In this document: one piece after another, positions 23,198 to 33,523 of the stretch
How the letters are laid out: every line of letters begins with the position of its first letter
Numbering within the stretch: position 1 is the first letter of the stretch
From: Chloroflexota bacterium
Lineage (GTDB): Bacteria > Chloroflexota > Anaerolineae > Anaerolineales > Villigracilaceae
Reading direction: 5' to 3'
DNA: 47,445 nucleotides
Assembly: GCA_019873735.1 (NCBI GenBank)
Contig: JAIOAQ010000025.1
Span: 1 to 47,445, forward strand
The notes under the pieces: generated by a model
What the model saw: the letters and a program-made list of their open reading frames with translations, nothing else
Told to the model about the DNA's origin: nothing
Database searches by the model: none
Position numbers and translations under genes: made by a program

Positions 23198-23857
23198 CTA
23201 CGGCGTGGGCGTTTCGGTAGGCTCCAGCGTGGACGTGGGGGCCAGAGTCGCAGCCGAGCCGCCCACCTGAATATCAATGGACAGCCACGTCCCAAACGGT
23301 TCGCCTCGATCGTTGGCCAGGCGCCAGTTGCTGGTCAGGCGGCCGCTCTTTGAAGTCGGAATGGTGATCACGACCGAGACCTCCACCTGTTCGCCGGGTT
23401 TGACCGTTTTGCCAATCGGCGTGGCCACCCCGCCCATCGGTTCCCCGTAACCAAAGACTAACTTGTAAGTAGGCGTCCAGGTAGTTGTGCCCGAGTTGGA
23501 AACCAGCCAGGTTTTTGTCACCGTCTGGCCCGGCTGGAGGGTAGTGCCGTCCGGGATGGTGATATCCTTGATCCAGGTGGAATTGTCGGGCAGGGATGGT
23601 ACCAGCGGAGCGGCGGTTGTCGCCGGAGCAAGCGTAGGCGGCGGCAAAGGTGTGTCTGTGGGCGTCGCCGTGAATGTCGAGGTCGGCATTGCCAGCGCAG
23701 TAGCCGTCTGCTCTGCCACCACCGTCATGGCCGCGCTGGTCCGAATCGCATCCACATCCACGGGCGTCGGGGTTGGCTCGGCAGGCTTACAGGCACTCAA
23801 GATAAGAGCGCCCAAACCGAGCAACGTGAAAAATCTGTAGAGAGAAATCGTTTTCAT
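23198..23857 (-). CDS. Lipoprotein with NBR1-type Ig-like domain
   Basis: A 219-residue lipoprotein. The signal peptide has lipobox LILSAC (Cys near residue 23). A Thr/Pro/Ala-rich stalk follows (about 24-95). The folded domain (about 95-200) matches the Ig-like domain first seen in NBR1: [23 protein letters not shown], then [32 protein letters not shown] and [21 protein letters not shown]. It ends in a second Thr/Pro-rich tail. Such domains are frequent in secreted proteins of Chloroflexota. ATG 23857 is preferred to TTG 23869 because GGAGG sits 5 nt before it. Binding partner unknown. Confidence 0.87.
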   Translation of the reverse strand: MKTISLYRFFTLLGLGALILSACKPAEPTPTPVDVDAIRTSAAMTVVAEQTATALAMPTSTFTATPTDTPLPPPTLAPATTAAPLVPSLPDNSTWIKDITIPDGTTLQPGQTVTKTWLVSNSGTTTWTPTYKLVFGYGEPMGGVATPIGKTVKPGEQVEVSVVITIPTSKSGRLTSNWRLANDRGEPFGTWLSIDIQVGGSAATLAPTSTLEPTETPTP

Positions 23858-23946
23858 CGGTACCTCCAAACCGGCCTATTATATGCCAATTTGGCCGCAA
23901 GCGAATGGGCGAAACGCTCACAGTGCGTGATAAAATCCCTTTCACT

Positions 23947-24990
23947 ATGTCCCTGCAGCCGCTTATTTATGACCTTGACCTTTTGGATTTTGTTGCCCTT
24001 TTAGATAAGTGGGGAGAACCGGCTTATCGCGCCCGTCAGGTATGGCAGGGATTATATTGCCGCTTGTGGCAAAATCCTGCCGATTTCACAAACCTGCCGA
24101 CCGCCCTGCGTTTGCGTCTGAGTGAACAGTTTGATTTCAATGTATTGCAACCGCTAAAGACGCTGACCTCCTCTGATGGACAGACCGTCAAAACCCTGTT
24201 TCGTCTTCATGATGGTCAGGCCATTGAAGCCGTTTTAATGCGCTATGAGCGCCGCCAGACGCTGTGCATTTCTACGCAGGTGGGCTGTGCAATGGGATGT
24301 ACGTTTTGCGCCACCGGCCAAATGGGTTTCAAACGTCACCTTTCAAGCGGCGAGATTGTGGCTCAGGTCTTGTATTATGCCCGCCTGCTCCAGGCCGAGA
24401 ACAAAAACGTGACCAATGTGGTCGTAATGGGCATGGGAGAACCTTTTCACAACTATGACAATACGATGGCGGCCATAGATCGGCTGAACGATTCCGACGG
24501 CTTCAATTTTGGGGCGCGACGGTTCACAATCTCGACCGTTGGCCTGGTTCCGTTGATCCGGCGTTTTGCGAACGAAAAACGACAAGTCAACCTGGCCGTA
24601 TCGTTACACGCCGCCGATGATGCCTTGCGTTCAAGCATGATGCCGGTCAACAAGGCTTATCCGGTGGACGAAGTATTAGCCGCCTGCCGCGATTACGTCC
24701 GTCGGACGGGCCGGCGCGTCAGTTTTGAATGGGCGTTGATTCACGAGGTTAACGATACACCGGAGCAAGCCGGCTTGCTGGCAGAAAAACTACAGGGCCT
24801 TCTCTGCCATGTCAACGCGATTCCGCTCAACCCTACCGTAGGCTACACCGGCCAGCCCAGCAGCCGGGAACGCGCTGTCCGTTTCAAGGCCATTCTTGAG
24901 GCTGCTGGTATTCCCTGTACCATTCGCTTGCGTAGAGGGATTGATATTCGGGCCGGTTGTGGTCAGTTGGTGAGTGTTTTCTCTGTGTAG
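23947..24990 (+). CDS. rlmN: 23S rRNA (adenine2503-C2)/tRNA (adenine37-C2) methyltransferase RlmN
   Basis: A 347-residue radical SAM methylase. Iron-sulfur ligands are Cys114-x3-Cys118-x2-Cys121 ([11 protein letters not shown]). The N-terminal accessory domain contains [14 protein letters not shown]. Family signatures [28 protein letters not shown] and [12 protein letters not shown] are present. The C-terminal [13 protein letters not shown] has the methyl-carrying Cys. It methylates A2503 in the peptidyl transferase centre. ATG 23947 ([12 protein letters not shown]) is preferred to 23905. TAAAAT at 23931-23936 lies only 10 nt before it, with no Shine-Dalgarno sequence, so the leader is very short. 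Length is as expected. Confidence 0.96.
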   Translation: MSLQPLIYDLDLLDFVALLDKWGEPAYRARQVWQGLYCRLWQNPADFTNLPTALRLRLSEQFDFNVLQPLKTLTSSDGQTVKTLFRLHDGQAIEAVLMRYERRQTLCISTQVGCAMGCTFCATGQMGFKRHLSSGEIVAQVLYYARLLQAENKNVTNVVVMGMGEPFHNYDNTMAAIDRLNDSDGFNFGARRFTISTVGLVPLIRRFANEKRQVNLAVSLHAADDALRSSMMPVNKAYPVDEVLAACRDYVRRTGRRVSFEWALIHEVNDTPEQAGLLAEKLQGLLCHVNAIPLNPTVGYTGQPSSRERAVRFKAILEAAGIPCTIRLRRGIDIRAGCGQLVSVFSV

Positions 24991-25109
24991 TTTTTTTGAT
25001 TTTTTCTTTGTGTCTATATTGGCTACACGCATATTCTTCTTGTCAGATTCCCCGCCTTGCAGTATAGTCAGGTTTCGACCATAATCAAACAGACCTGGTG
25101 AGATTGCTA

Positions 25110-28100
25110 ATGAACAAAAGACGTTCCTGGCTCAACAGATCCCCCTTCCCCGCCCTACCGGGATTGACATACGAAATCTTGTTCTTTGGCGTCATTTTGC
25201 TCCTGGCTTTTGTCTCCCGTTTCTATGATCTGGGGACACGCGTCATGAGCCATGACGAAAGCCTGCACACCTACTTCTCCTGGCTGCTGTATAAGGGTCA
25301 GGGCTATCAGCACAGCCCAATGATGCACGGGCCCTTCCAGTTCCACTTCCTGGCCCTGATATATTACCTGTTTGGAGCCTCCGATTTTACTGCCCGCATT
25401 CCGGCCGCCCTGTGCAGCATCGCCACCGTTTGGATGGTCTGGTGTTGGCGGCGCTATATCGGCAAAGCAGGAGCCCTGATAGCCGGCCTGATGCTGGTCA
25501 TCTCGCCAATTATGCTCTTTTATGGGCGCTACGTGCGCAACGAAGCCTTTGTTGGCCTGTTTGGCATTGTCATGCTCTACAGCATCCTGCGCTATCTGGA
25601 AACCGGCAAACACCGCTACCTCTACTTGTTGACCGCCTCATTGGCCCTGCACTTCTCTACCAAAGAGACATCATTCATATACACCGCCCAGGCCTTGTTG
25701 TATTTGGGCATCTTCTTTGTAGCACGCATCACTCAACGCCCCTGGCACGATAAAAAACTGTTCTCCGCTTTTATCATCGCGCTCTCTGCCGGCATTCTGC
25801 TTGCCGCGGCGGCGTTAGGAACGAGTATTTTGAAGGGGCAGCAAGTCACACCTTCAAATGCCCAGACCGTTGCGCCGCTGGACCCAACGCATCCCCTGGT
25901 AGGTACAGACCTGACCCAGCCAGCCGCCCTTTCGCCGGCGCTTGTCCTTGCCATCCTGGCAGGGGCATTCCTTGCGGCGGCTATCGTCATTCTGGTCCTC
26001 GGTTACGGCTGGTCTGCCCTGCGCGCCGAACGTTCTTTTGACCTGTTGATCCTGGTCGGAACGCTTATCCTGCCGCAATTGACCGCCTTTCCGGTCAAAC
26101 TGGCTGGCTGGAATCCGATAGACTATTCCAGCCAGGGCATTCTGCATACGGCCGTCTTCCTCATCCCAATTGCAGTCATATCCGTTGCAATCGGCCTATT
26201 GTGGGAAAGAAATCTCTGGCTAAAAAATGCCGCCCTGTTCTATGCCATTTTCACCGTATTCTATACCACCGTTTTCACCAACGGGCCGGGATTCTTCACC
26301 GGCATCATCGGTTCGCTTGGTTACTGGCTCGAACAGCAAGGGGTGGAACGCGGCAGTCAACCGCGTTACTACTACACCCTCATTCAGATCCCTATGTATG
26401 AATTCTTGCCGGCATTGGGCAGCCTGCTGGCAATTTCAATCGGGATAAAGCGTCTGCTCGGAAAGCGGCATGCGGTTAAGGCCGAGGCGGGCAGCCTGCC
26501 AATCGAAACGGAAGCAGGCCCGGTTCCAGATTCTGAACCGGTAAAAGATCCGTCTGCAAGGCGCAACGCGTTGACTCTCCTGGTCTGGTGGTCCGTCAGC
26601 AGTTTGCTGGCCTATACGCTTGCCGGCGAGAAGATGCCATGGCTCACCTATCACATTGCCTGGCCGATGATTCTGCTAAGCGGCTGGGGGCTTGGACAAG
26701 TGCTGAAGCATACCAAGTGGGCCGACCTGCGTCAACGCAAAGCCGGGCTGGTCATTGCACTGCTGGCGCTTTTCTTTGCCTCTACCACGGCGGCCTTCCT
26801 GGCCGCCCTTGGCGCGCACCCTCCTTTTCAAGGCAAGGAACTGCCCCAGTTACAAGACACGGCGACCTTCTTGCTGGCGGTTTTGGGCGCGCTGGGCAGC
26901 GGCGCCGGCCTGATCTATCTCCTGCGCGATTGGGATTGGGAGCACGTTACTCGTGTCGGCGTGCTGACATTCTTTTTGCTGCTGGCCATCTTGACCGGCC
27001 GGGCCGCTTTTCGAGCCGCCTACATTCTGTATGATACGGCCATGGAGTACCTTGTGTACGCCCACGCGGCCACCGGCGTGAAAGACGTGATGCGTCAAGT
27101 GGAAGAGATCTCCCGCCGCACCACCGGCGACCTTGGGATGCTGGTAGCCTACGACGCCAGCGCGCCGGATACAGGCGTTTCCTGGCCGTTTGTCTGGTAC
27201 CTGCGCGACTATACCAACGTCCGCTCTTTTGATGTGCCTACCCGCTCGCTGCGCGAAGCGCCGGTTATCATCGTGGACCAGAAGAACTTTGAAAAAATCA
27301 AGCCGGTGGTCGGCAATGATTATTATGTCTTCAACTACATGCGCATGTGGTGGCCCAACCAGGATTACTTCTATCTGGTCAGCCAACGCGATCCGTCCAT
27401 CCCATTTGACGATACCTACCCTTGCAAGGGAGTGCTGGCAGGGCTGCGGCTGCTGCGCGGCAAAGACTACTCGCGGGTCTGCAATGCCATTCTTGATCCC
27501 AATATCCGCGCCGGTATTATTGATATCTGGCTGAACCGCGATTACAAACGCTATGCACAGGCTACCGGTTCTCAAAGCATGACTTTGACAACCTGGTCGC
27601 CAGCCGATGAAATGCGGTTATACATCCGCAAAGACATTGCCGCCCAAATCTGGAATTACGGCGTCGCCGCGGCAGATGAAATCAAGCCAGATGTCTATCA
27701 GGAGAAAAGCATTGTCCTGATTGCCGATCAAATCGTTGGCGCCGGCGGTATCGGGCCGGGGCAGTTTAACGCGCCGCGCGGCATTGCCGTTGCCCCAGAC
27801 GGCAGTTTCTATGTGGCCGATTCGCGCAATCATCGCATTCAGCATTTCAGCGCAACCGGTGAATTCATTGAAATGTGGGGCAGTTTCGCAGACGCTGCCA
27901 CAGGACAGGCGCCGCCCGGGACTTTCAACGAACCCTGGGGCGTGGCCGTTGCTCCAGACGGTTCGGTCTACGTGACCGACACCTGGAATCACCGCATCCA
28001 GAAATTTAGTCCCAACGGCAAGCCGCTGCTGACCTGGGGGCATTACGGGCTGGCAGAAAGCGGGGATGCCTTCTGGGGACCGCGCGGCATTGCCGTTGAC

Positions 28101-28619
28101 TCGCAGGGCCGGGTTTACGTTACCGATACCGGCAACAAGCGCGTGGTTGTCTTTGATTCCAATGGCAATTACATCAGTCAATTCGGCAGCGTTGGCATGG
28201 AAGCCGGTCAATTCGACGAACCGGTGGGCCTGACCCTGGATCAAGACGGGAACTTATATGTTGCCGATACCTGGAATCAGCGCATTCAAGTCTTTGCAGT
28301 CAGCACAGACGGGCTGTTCTACCTTCCCATCCGCCAGTGGGATGTCAACGGCTGGTTTGGTCAGTCGCTGGAAAACAAGCCTTTCCTGGCCGCAGATATG
28401 AAAGGGAATCTATTTGTCGCCGACCCAGAGGGATACCGGGTGCTGCAATTCACCACGCAGGGTGAGTTGATTCGGGCCTGGGGCGATTATGGCAGCGGGC
28501 CAGGGAATATCGGGCTGGCAGCAGCCGTAGCCATAGACAAGGATGGTCATGTATGGGTCACCGACGCCAGCAACAACCGCATCATGCGCTTCAGTTTGCC
28601 CGGCGCAGATATGCCATAG
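25110..28619 (+). CDS. Agl23-like (TIGR03663) membrane glycosyltransferase fused to an NHL beta-propeller
   Basis: A 1169-residue protein. Residues about 20-680 are a GT-C-type, PMT-like membrane domain with 10 or more TM helices and early acidic motif MSHDESLHTYFSWLLYKG, then MMHGPFQFHFLAL and GRYVRNEAFVGL, which fits the flippase activity-associated Agl23 family. A soluble segment (about 680-870) follows. The C-terminal part (about 880-1169) has about six NHL blades, for example APRGIAVAPDGSFYVADSRN and EPWGVAVAPDGSVYVTDTWN, forming an extracytoplasmic propeller. Likely role: transfer of a lipid-linked sugar or glycan assembly; the propeller may bind glycan or protein. ATG 25110 has GGTGAG 9 nt upstream; GTG 25098 is the alternative. 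A repeat half-copy and an intrinsic terminator follow. Confidence 0.82.
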   Translation: MNKRRSWLNRSPFPALPGLTYEILFFGVILLLAFVSRFYDLGTRVMSHDESLHTYFSWLLYKGQGYQHSPMMHGPFQFHFLALIYYLFGASDFTARIPAALCSIATVWMVWCWRRYIGKAGALIAGLMLVISPIMLFYGRYVRNEAFVGLFGIVMLYSILRYLETGKHRYLYLLTASLALHFSTKETSFIYTAQALLYLGIFFVARITQRPWHDKKLFSAFIIALSAGILLAAAALGTSILKGQQVTPSNAQTVAPLDPTHPLVGTDLTQPAALSPALVLAILAGAFLAAAIVILVLGYGWSALRAERSFDLLILVGTLILPQLTAFPVKLAGWNPIDYSSQGILHTAVFLIPIAVISVAIGLLWERNLWLKNAALFYAIFTVFYTTVFTNGPGFFTGIIGSLGYWLEQQGVERGSQPRYYYTLIQIPMYEFLPALGSLLAISIGIKRLLGKRHAVKAEAGSLPIETEAGPVPDSEPVKDPSARRNALTLLVWWSVSSLLAYTLAGEKMPWLTYHIAWPMILLSGWGLGQVLKHTKWADLRQRKAGLVIALLALFFASTTAAFLAALGAHPPFQGKELPQLQDTATFLLAVLGALGSGAGLIYLLRDWDWEHVTRVGVLTFFLLLAILTGRAAFRAAYILYDTAMEYLVYAHAATGVKDVMRQVEEISRRTTGDLGMLVAYDASAPDTGVSWPFVWYLRDYTNVRSFDVPTRSLREAPVIIVDQKNFEKIKPVVGNDYYVFNYMRMWWPNQDYFYLVSQRDPSIPFDDTYPCKGVLAGLRLLRGKDYSRVCNAILDPNIRAGIIDIWLNRDYKRYAQATGSQSMTLTTWSPADEMRLYIRKDIAAQIWNYGVAAADEIKPDVYQEKSIVLIADQIVGAGGIGPGQFNAPRGIAVAPDGSFYVADSRNHRIQHFSATGEFIEMWGSFADAATGQAPPGTFNEPWGVAVAPDGSVYVTDTWNHRIQKFSPNGKPLLTWGHYGLAESGDAFWGPRGIAVDSQGRVYVTDTGNKRVVVFDSNGNYISQFGSVGMEAGQFDEPVGLTLDQDGNLYVADTWNQRIQVFAVSTDGLFYLPIRQWDVNGWFGQSLENKPFLAADMKGNLFVADPEGYRVLQFTTQGELIRAWGDYGSGPGNIGLAAAVAIDKDGHVWVTDASNNRIMRFSLPGADMP

Positions 28620-28644
28620 CATCAAAAGCGTCGGTTGCCGCTCC

Positions 28645-28667
28645 CGTTCTAACCTGCGAGAGGGTTA
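28645..28667 (+). repeat. Palindromic repeat family 1, right-half copy D
   Basis: GTTCTAACCTGCGAGAGGG followed by TTA matches the right arm of the family. The left arm is missing. Confidence 0.6.
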
Positions 28668-28706
28668 CAGGTAGGTAATTACATCAAAAAAATACGTGAC
28701 AAAGTG

Positions 28707-28747
28707 ACGCCTTGCATAGTGACAGACTGCGCAAGGCGTTTTTTTTT
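28707..28747 (+). terminator. Intrinsic terminator of the Agl23-NHL gene
   Basis: ACGCCTTGC (28707-28715), a 15-nt loop, GCAAGGCGT (28731-28739) and a run of nine T. Confidence 0.9.
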
Positions 28748-28753
28748 AGTGGG

Positions 28754-28762
28754 TGGTATAAT
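28754..28762 (+). promoter_or_regulatory. Extended -10 promoter of sucCD
   Basis: TGG-TATAAT (28754-28762) is an extended -10 element placed just after the terminator. The leader to ATG 28816 is about 47 nt and has AAGGGAG as ribosome site. Confidence 0.55.
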
Positions 28763-28815
28763 CATTTCGCTTGTAATCCAGGTCTCAGGCCTGAGTAAAC
28801 CATAAGGGAGATTGC

Positions 28816-29955
28816 ATGAAACTCCACGAATATCAATCCAAACAGATTTTTGCCAAATATGGCATTCCGGTCCCCAAGGGCCGGGTTGCGGCCACCGCTA
28901 AAGAGGCTAGAGCCATTGCCGAAGAGTTAGGTGGCCGCGTTGTTGTCAAGGCCCAGGTGTTGGTGGGCGGACGCGGCAAGGCCGGCGGCGTACGCCTTGC
29001 CAAGGACCCCAAAGAAGCCGAGGAAGTCGCTTCGGCCATCCTGGGCATGGAAATCAAGGGCCTGCCCGTGCGCAAAGTGTTGGTAGACCCGGCGGCCAAC
29101 ATTGAACACGAAATTTACCTTGGCATCACCAACGACCGCGCCGCGCGCCGGCCAGTCTTTATGGCCTCTGCCGCCGGCGGCGTGGACATCGAAGAAGTGG
29201 CCCGCACAACGCCTGAGAAGATCATCAAGGTTCACATTGACCCGCTGCTTGGCCTGCGCGATTATCAGGCCAACGACATCGCCCTGGGCATTGACTTGCC
29301 GCGCGAATACTGGAAGCAATTTGGCGACATCTGCCGCGGCCTCTATCGCGCCTACACCGAGTGCGATGCCACCCTGGCCGAAATCAACCCGCTGGTCATC
29401 CTCAAGGAAAAGTCCCTCAGCGCGCTCGACGGCAAGATGCTGCTAGACGACAACGCCCTCTTCCGCCATCCCGACCTGGCCGAAATGCGCGATGTGGACG
29501 AGGAAGCGCCGGCCGAGACCGAAGCCCGCAAACACGACCTGTCCTTCATCAAACTGGACGGCAATATCGGCTGCATGGTCAACGGCGCCGGGCTGGCCAT
29601 GACCACCATGGACATTGTCAAACTCTATGGCGGCGAACCGGCCAACTTCCTGGATATTGGCGGCGGCGCCAGCGCCGAAAAAGTGGCCGCGGCCCTGCGC
29701 ATCATCCTCTCCGACAAAAACGTCAAAGCCATCCTCTTCAACGTCTTTGGCGGAATCACCCGCTGCGACGAGGTTGCCAAGGGCATTCTGGCAGCGCTGG
29801 CCGAAGTGAAACCCAATATCCCGATGGTTGTTCGTCTGGTCGGCACCAACGCCGAAGAAGGCCGCAAGCTGCTGGCCGACGCCAAGATGATCACCGCCGA
29901 AACCCTGGCTGAAGCGGCCCAAAAAGCCGTCGCGGCCGCAAAAGCAGCAGCATAG
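28816..29955 (+). CDS. sucC: Succinyl-CoA synthetase beta subunit (ADP-forming type)
   Basis: A 379-residue subunit of the TCA-cycle ligase converting succinyl-CoA, NDP and phosphate to succinate, CoA and NTP. The ATP-grasp domain starts with [20 protein letters not shown] and contains [26 protein letters not shown] and AEINPLV with metal ligands. The C-terminal CoA-ligase domain has [28 protein letters not shown] and [17 protein letters not shown]. Length is standard (about 385). ATG 28816 has AGGGAG 6 nt upstream. sucD starts 10 bp after its stop, so the two form an operon ending at the hairpin at 30883-30912. Confidence 0.97.
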   Translation: MKLHEYQSKQIFAKYGIPVPKGRVAATAKEARAIAEELGGRVVVKAQVLVGGRGKAGGVRLAKDPKEAEEVASAILGMEIKGLPVRKVLVDPAANIEHEIYLGITNDRAARRPVFMASAAGGVDIEEVARTTPEKIIKVHIDPLLGLRDYQANDIALGIDLPREYWKQFGDICRGLYRAYTECDATLAEINPLVILKEKSLSALDGKMLLDDNALFRHPDLAEMRDVDEEAPAETEARKHDLSFIKLDGNIGCMVNGAGLAMTTMDIVKLYGGEPANFLDIGGGASAEKVAAALRIILSDKNVKAILFNVFGGITRCDEVAKGILAALAEVKPNIPMVVRLVGTNAEEGRKLLADAKMITAETLAEAAQKAVAAAKAAA

Positions 29956-29965
29956 GAGGCCCAAG

Positions 29966-30829
29966 ATGAGCATTTTAGTCAATAAAGATACCCGCCTGAT
30001 TGTTCAAGGAATTACAGGCAACGAAGGCCTCTTCCACACCCAGCAAATGCTGGCCTATGGCACCAAAGTGGTCGGCGGAACGCGCCCCGGAAAAGGCGGC
30101 GAATGGGTCCTGGACGGCAAAGTGCCCGTCTTTGACTCGTGCAAATCGGCCGTCAACGCCACCGGCGCCAATTGTTCCATCATCTTCGTCTCGGCCAAGT
30201 TTGCCCCCGATGCCATCTATGAAGCGGCCGACGCCGGCATCCCCTTCATCGTCTGCATCACCGAAGGCATTCCTGTCCAGGACATGATGCGGGTACGCGA
30301 GTATCTCGACCAAAAAGGCACGCGCCTGCTCGGCCCCAACTGTCCCGGCCTGCTCACACCCGGCGAAGCCAAAGTGGGCATCATCCCCGGTAACATCGCC
30401 ATCCCCGGCAACGTAGGCGTCGTCTCGCGCTCCGGCACGCTGACCTATGAAGTGCTGTACGCCTTGAAACTGCAGGGCATGGGCGCTTCCACCTGCGTCG
30501 GCATCGGCGGCGACCCGATCAACGGCACCAACTTCATTGACGTGCTGGAAATGTTCGAACGCGACCCGCAAACAGAAAAAGTCGTCCTGATTGGCGAAAT
30601 CGGCGGCACCGATGAGGAAAAGGCCGCGGAATTCATCCGCACTAAAATGACCAAGCCGGTCGTTTCCTTCATCGCGGGTCAAACCGCGCCTCCCGGCAAA
30701 CGCATGGGCCATGCCGGCGCCATCATCGAAGGCGGTTCCGGCACGGCTGCCGATAAGATCAAGGCCCTCGAGGCGGCAGGCGTAAAAGTTGCCAAGCACC
30801 CCGAAGAAATCCCCAGCCTGCTGAAGTAA
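29966..30829 (+). CDS. sucD: Succinyl-CoA synthetase alpha subunit
   Basis: A 287-residue partner of SucC. The N-terminal CoA-binding Rossmann domain has [21 protein letters not shown] and [12 protein letters not shown]. The phosphohistidine is in [14 protein letters not shown] (near residue 245). [12 protein letters not shown] and GIPVQDM-type motifs are intact. It carries an AGGAGG ribosome site 10 nt after sucC. Standard length. Confidence 0.97.
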   Translation: MSILVNKDTRLIVQGITGNEGLFHTQQMLAYGTKVVGGTRPGKGGEWVLDGKVPVFDSCKSAVNATGANCSIIFVSAKFAPDAIYEAADAGIPFIVCITEGIPVQDMMRVREYLDQKGTRLLGPNCPGLLTPGEAKVGIIPGNIAIPGNVGVVSRSGTLTYEVLYALKLQGMGASTCVGIGGDPINGTNFIDVLEMFERDPQTEKVVLIGEIGGTDEEKAAEFIRTKMTKPVVSFIAGQTAPPGKRMGHAGAIIEGGSGTAADKIKALEAAGVKVAKHPEEIPSLLK

Positions 30830-30882
30830 GCCTGCCCCCGCGCGGCGGCCCAACATCCCGCCGCCTTTGGCAAGGACAAAAC

Positions 30883-30912
30883 GCGATGACCACCAAAGCC
30901 GGTGGTCATCGC
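30883..30912 (+). terminator. Terminator of the sucCD operon
   Basis: GCGATGACCACC (30883-30894), loop AAAGCC, GGTGGTCATCGC (30901-30912), then TTGCTTTTTGC. The remaining intergenic space to 31042 shows no gene. Confidence 0.88.
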
Positions 30913-31042
30913 TTGCTTTTTGCAGTCCAGGCACGCACAGCCCTTTCGGAACAGAACCCGGCGGGCGGCAGCACTTAAAACAGAAACACCCCGGCCAAAG
31001 GAACGGGCGCAGGGTATCTCTGCGAGTATAATCAAGATGTGA

Positions 31043-31276
31043 TTACTTGTGGGCTTCGAGATAGGCAACCGCTTCGCCGACGGTGGTGATCTTCTGAGCG
31101 TCCTCGTCCGAGATTTCGCCGCCGAACTTGTCCTCAAAGGCCATGATCAACTCCACCAGATCAAGCGAATCGGCCTCGAGGTCCTCGCGGAAACGGGCCT
31201 CCGGCGTAACCTTAGCCGGGTCAGCGCCCAGCAAATCCACGATAATGGCCTTGACTTGCTCAAACGTATCAGACAT
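31043..31276 (-). CDS. acpP: Acyl carrier protein
   Basis: A 77-residue acidic four-helix carrier of fatty-acid intermediates. The phosphopantetheine attachment serine is Ser37 in the DSLDLVEL motif. The N-terminal [13 protein letters not shown] and C-terminal [17 protein letters not shown] match bacterial AcpP. ATG 31276 has AGGAGG 8 nt upstream. It stands alone, divergent from idi, with no fab genes adjacent in the window, which is less common than the fabD-fabG-acpP-fabF cluster. Confidence 0.95.
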   Translation of the reverse strand: MSDTFEQVKAIIVDLLGADPAKVTPEARFREDLEADSLDLVELIMAFEDKFGGEISDEDAQKITTVGEAVAYLEAHK

Positions 31277-31373
31277 TCTGGTCCTCCTGAAATGAAATCG
31301 AGCAGCTTGACTAGCCTATTGTAACCCGTCTCTGAGACATGTCAAGCCAGTTTACTCAAAGGAACACTGCCCG

Positions 31374-32408
31374 ATGACAAAAGTTGCGCCCATTGACCGG
31401 CGAAAGTCAGATCACATCAAAATCAATCTCGAACAGGATGTCCGCTCGGCGCTGACCAGCGGCCTGGAAAGATACCGCTTTGTGCATCAGGCCCTGCCCG
31501 AGTTAGACCTGGAGCGGGTCGAGACCAGCCTGGGCTTGTTCGGCAAGACCCTGGCCGCTCCCATTCTGATAAGTTCAATGACCGGCGGGACGGAGGAAGC
31601 CGGCGAAATTAACCGGCGGCTGGCAGAAGCGGCTCAGGAAGTCGGCGTAGCAATGGGAGTGGGCAGCCAGCGCGCGGCGCTGGAACACCCCGAACTGACA
31701 CCCACGTTTACCGTTACCCGCCAGGCCGCCCCAAACATCCTGCTCTTTGCCAACCTGGGCGCCGTCCAGTTGAACTATGGCTACGGCGTTGACCACTGCC
31801 GCCGGGCAGTGGAAATGCTGGCCGCCGATGCGCTTATCCTGCACCTGAATCCTCTGCAAGAAGCAGTGCAAGCCGGCGGCAACACGAACTTTTCAGGGCT
31901 GGCTCGTAAAATCGAAGAAGTCTGCAAGAAAATTGAGGTGCCGGTCATCGTCAAAGAGGTAGGCTGGGGAATTTCAGCGCAGACAGCCAAACGTTTGGCC
32001 GAGAGCGGCGTAGCCGCAATTGACGTGGCCGGCGCCGGCGGGACATCCTGGTCGCAGGTGGAAATGTACCGCGCCCCCGATGAATTTACCCACCGCCTGG
32101 CCGCTTCATTTATTGACTGGGGCATCCCCACCGCCGAATCGATACAGATTGTGCGTCATGCCGTTCCCCATCTGCCTGTCTTTGCCAGCGGGGGAATCAA
32201 GGACGGGCTGGATATTGCCAAATGCCTGGCGTTGGGCGCAACGCTGGGCGGTATGGCGGGCCAGTTTCTAAAGGCTGCAGCAGTCTCCACCGAGAAAACG
32301 GTTGAGGTGCTGCGCCTGACGCAGCGTCAGATTCAGGTGGCCATGTTTGCCGCCGGTGCCGGAACGCTATCTGCATTGACTGCCGATAAATTGATTCGGG
32401 ATGCATAA
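31374..32408 (+). CDS. fni: Isopentenyl-diphosphate delta-isomerase, type II (FMN-dependent)
   Basis: A 344-residue TIM-barrel flavoenzyme interconverting IPP and DMAPP with reduced FMN and NADPH. Signatures are [12 protein letters not shown] at the N-terminus, [58 protein letters not shown] and the phosphate-binding [20 protein letters not shown]. Length is usual (about 340-350). ATG 31374 follows AAAGGA at a long spacing. Its stop overlaps the next gene start by 8 nt, so the two are co-translated. Alternative symbol idi2; no relation to type I Idi. Confidence 0.95.
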   Translation: MTKVAPIDRRKSDHIKINLEQDVRSALTSGLERYRFVHQALPELDLERVETSLGLFGKTLAAPILISSMTGGTEEAGEINRRLAEAAQEVGVAMGVGSQRAALEHPELTPTFTVTRQAAPNILLFANLGAVQLNYGYGVDHCRRAVEMLAADALILHLNPLQEAVQAGGNTNFSGLARKIEEVCKKIEVPVIVKEVGWGISAQTAKRLAESGVAAIDVAGAGGTSWSQVEMYRAPDEFTHRLAASFIDWGIPTAESIQIVRHAVPHLPVFASGGIKDGLDIAKCLALGATLGGMAGQFLKAAAVSTEKTVEVLRLTQRQIQVAMFAAGAGTLSALTADKLIRDA

Positions 32409-33306
32409 AGTGCGCGCCGAAATCCGCTATCTGCTGGTCGGCGCCGGCATAGGTTTGCTGCTCACCATTCTGACTGCGCCGGTGCTTTTCCTGTTGCTGC
32501 GCCCTGCGCCAGCGCTCCCGCAGGCTGCGCAAAACACGCCCGTCTCAGCGCCGCCTGCCGGAACGCCTACCGCCGTCCTGGCGGGCGGGTTGCCGCTGCA
32601 GTCAACCGCGCCGGCCAGAGTGCGGAACGAACCGCCGCCATCCTTCCCCACGCCGGCCCAAGATGTGGTTGCAGCCTGGCTTGCAGAGGGACAACTCGAT
32701 TTTCGCGGCCCGCTGGACGAGGATCGGCAAATCCTGCTCTATCAGGCTTCATTGCGTTACATCGCTCCCAGCCCGGCTGAAAGCCGCCGTGTTGGAGAAC
32801 GCATTAACGGTGAAGGCTATGGCTCACCCGATTTGATCTGCGGGCCGCTGGCCCTGGCCATCCTACAAGATGTCGGCCTGGTAACCTACGAACTTGTCCC
32901 CCATGATTTCTGGCTGCTAAACCCCTTTGATTCCGCCGGTCAAGAATTGATCCGCCGCGCCTTTCCACTGACGCTCTTTGAGCAGATCGTCATCCCCAAG
33001 CGCATAGATCAGGTGGACTGGAACGAGACGCCTCTCCTGCCGGGCGATTTTGTCTACCTGCGCGCGGGCGTTGGCGGGAATTTTGACCATATGTTGACCG
33101 TCAACCGGGTAGACAGCCGCGGCCGCGCCTACGCCGTCACCAATTACGGAACTCCGCAGGGGTTCGTCATTGACGAAGTGCTGCTCTATGACCCGCTCAA
33201 CCCTGGGCAAGGCATGTTTTACGTCTGGACAGAGCGCCCCAACGCCTTGTTGGGTTCAACCGGGTTTGACGGCCTGGTTCTCTGGCGGGCCAGGGAACGC
33301 CGCTAG
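32401..33306 (+). CDS. Putative secreted or anchored cysteine hydrolase, unknown family
   Basis: A 301-residue protein with an N-terminal TM anchor (residues about 9-34) and a Pro/Ala/Thr-rich stalk (about 35-75). The globular domain (about 80-300) has a plausible papain-like arrangement: Cys in [14 protein letters not shown], then [12 protein letters not shown], His in [12 protein letters not shown] and a later YAVTNYG. This order (Cys helix, GD-x-V, His strand, polar residue) is like NlpC/P60, CHAP or C39 peptidases, but I cannot assign it to any one of them. It may act on cell wall or surface polymers. ATG 32401 overlaps the idi stop (ATGCATAA), giving coupling without functional link. tRNA-Asp follows. 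Confidence 0.65.
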   Translation: MHKVRAEIRYLLVGAGIGLLLTILTAPVLFLLLRPAPALPQAAQNTPVSAPPAGTPTAVLAGGLPLQSTAPARVRNEPPPSFPTPAQDVVAAWLAEGQLDFRGPLDEDRQILLYQASLRYIAPSPAESRRVGERINGEGYGSPDLICGPLALAILQDVGLVTYELVPHDFWLLNPFDSAGQELIRRAFPLTLFEQIVIPKRIDQVDWNETPLLPGDFVYLRAGVGGNFDHMLTVNRVDSRGRAYAVTNYGTPQGFVIDEVLLYDPLNPGQGMFYVWTERPNALLGSTGFDGLVLWRARERR

Positions 33307-33365
33307 CGAATTTGCCAAAATTTCCTTGACGCTCATCCCTGCCTGTGGTATATTAGCGCCTGCCC

Positions 33366-33439
33366 GGTCCCGTGGTGTAGCGGTTTAACATGCGGCCCTG
33401 TCAAGGCCGAGATCGCGGGTTCGAATCCCGTCGGGGCCG
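33366..33439 (+). tRNA. tRNA-Asp (GUC)
   Basis: The acceptor GGTCCCG pairs with CGGGGCC and the discriminator is G. The anticodon stem GGCC/GGCC encloses CTGTCAA (anticodon GTC). The T-arm is GGTTCGAATCC. CCA is not encoded. A hairpin terminator follows. Confidence 0.95.
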
Positions 33440-33454
33440 CTCGAAATTGGATAT

Positions 33455-33488
33455 AAAAGTGGAGCCACAACTCTCAGGCTCCACTTTT
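33455..33488. terminator. Bidirectional terminator
   Basis: AAAAGTGGAGCC (33455-33466), a 10-nt loop, GGCTCCACTTTT (33477-33488), then CCTTTTC. It serves tRNA-Asp on plus and the response regulator operon on minus. Confidence 0.88.
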
Positions 33489-33523
33489 CCTTTTCTATCC
33501 GGCAAAAGCAACCTCTCCCCCGT

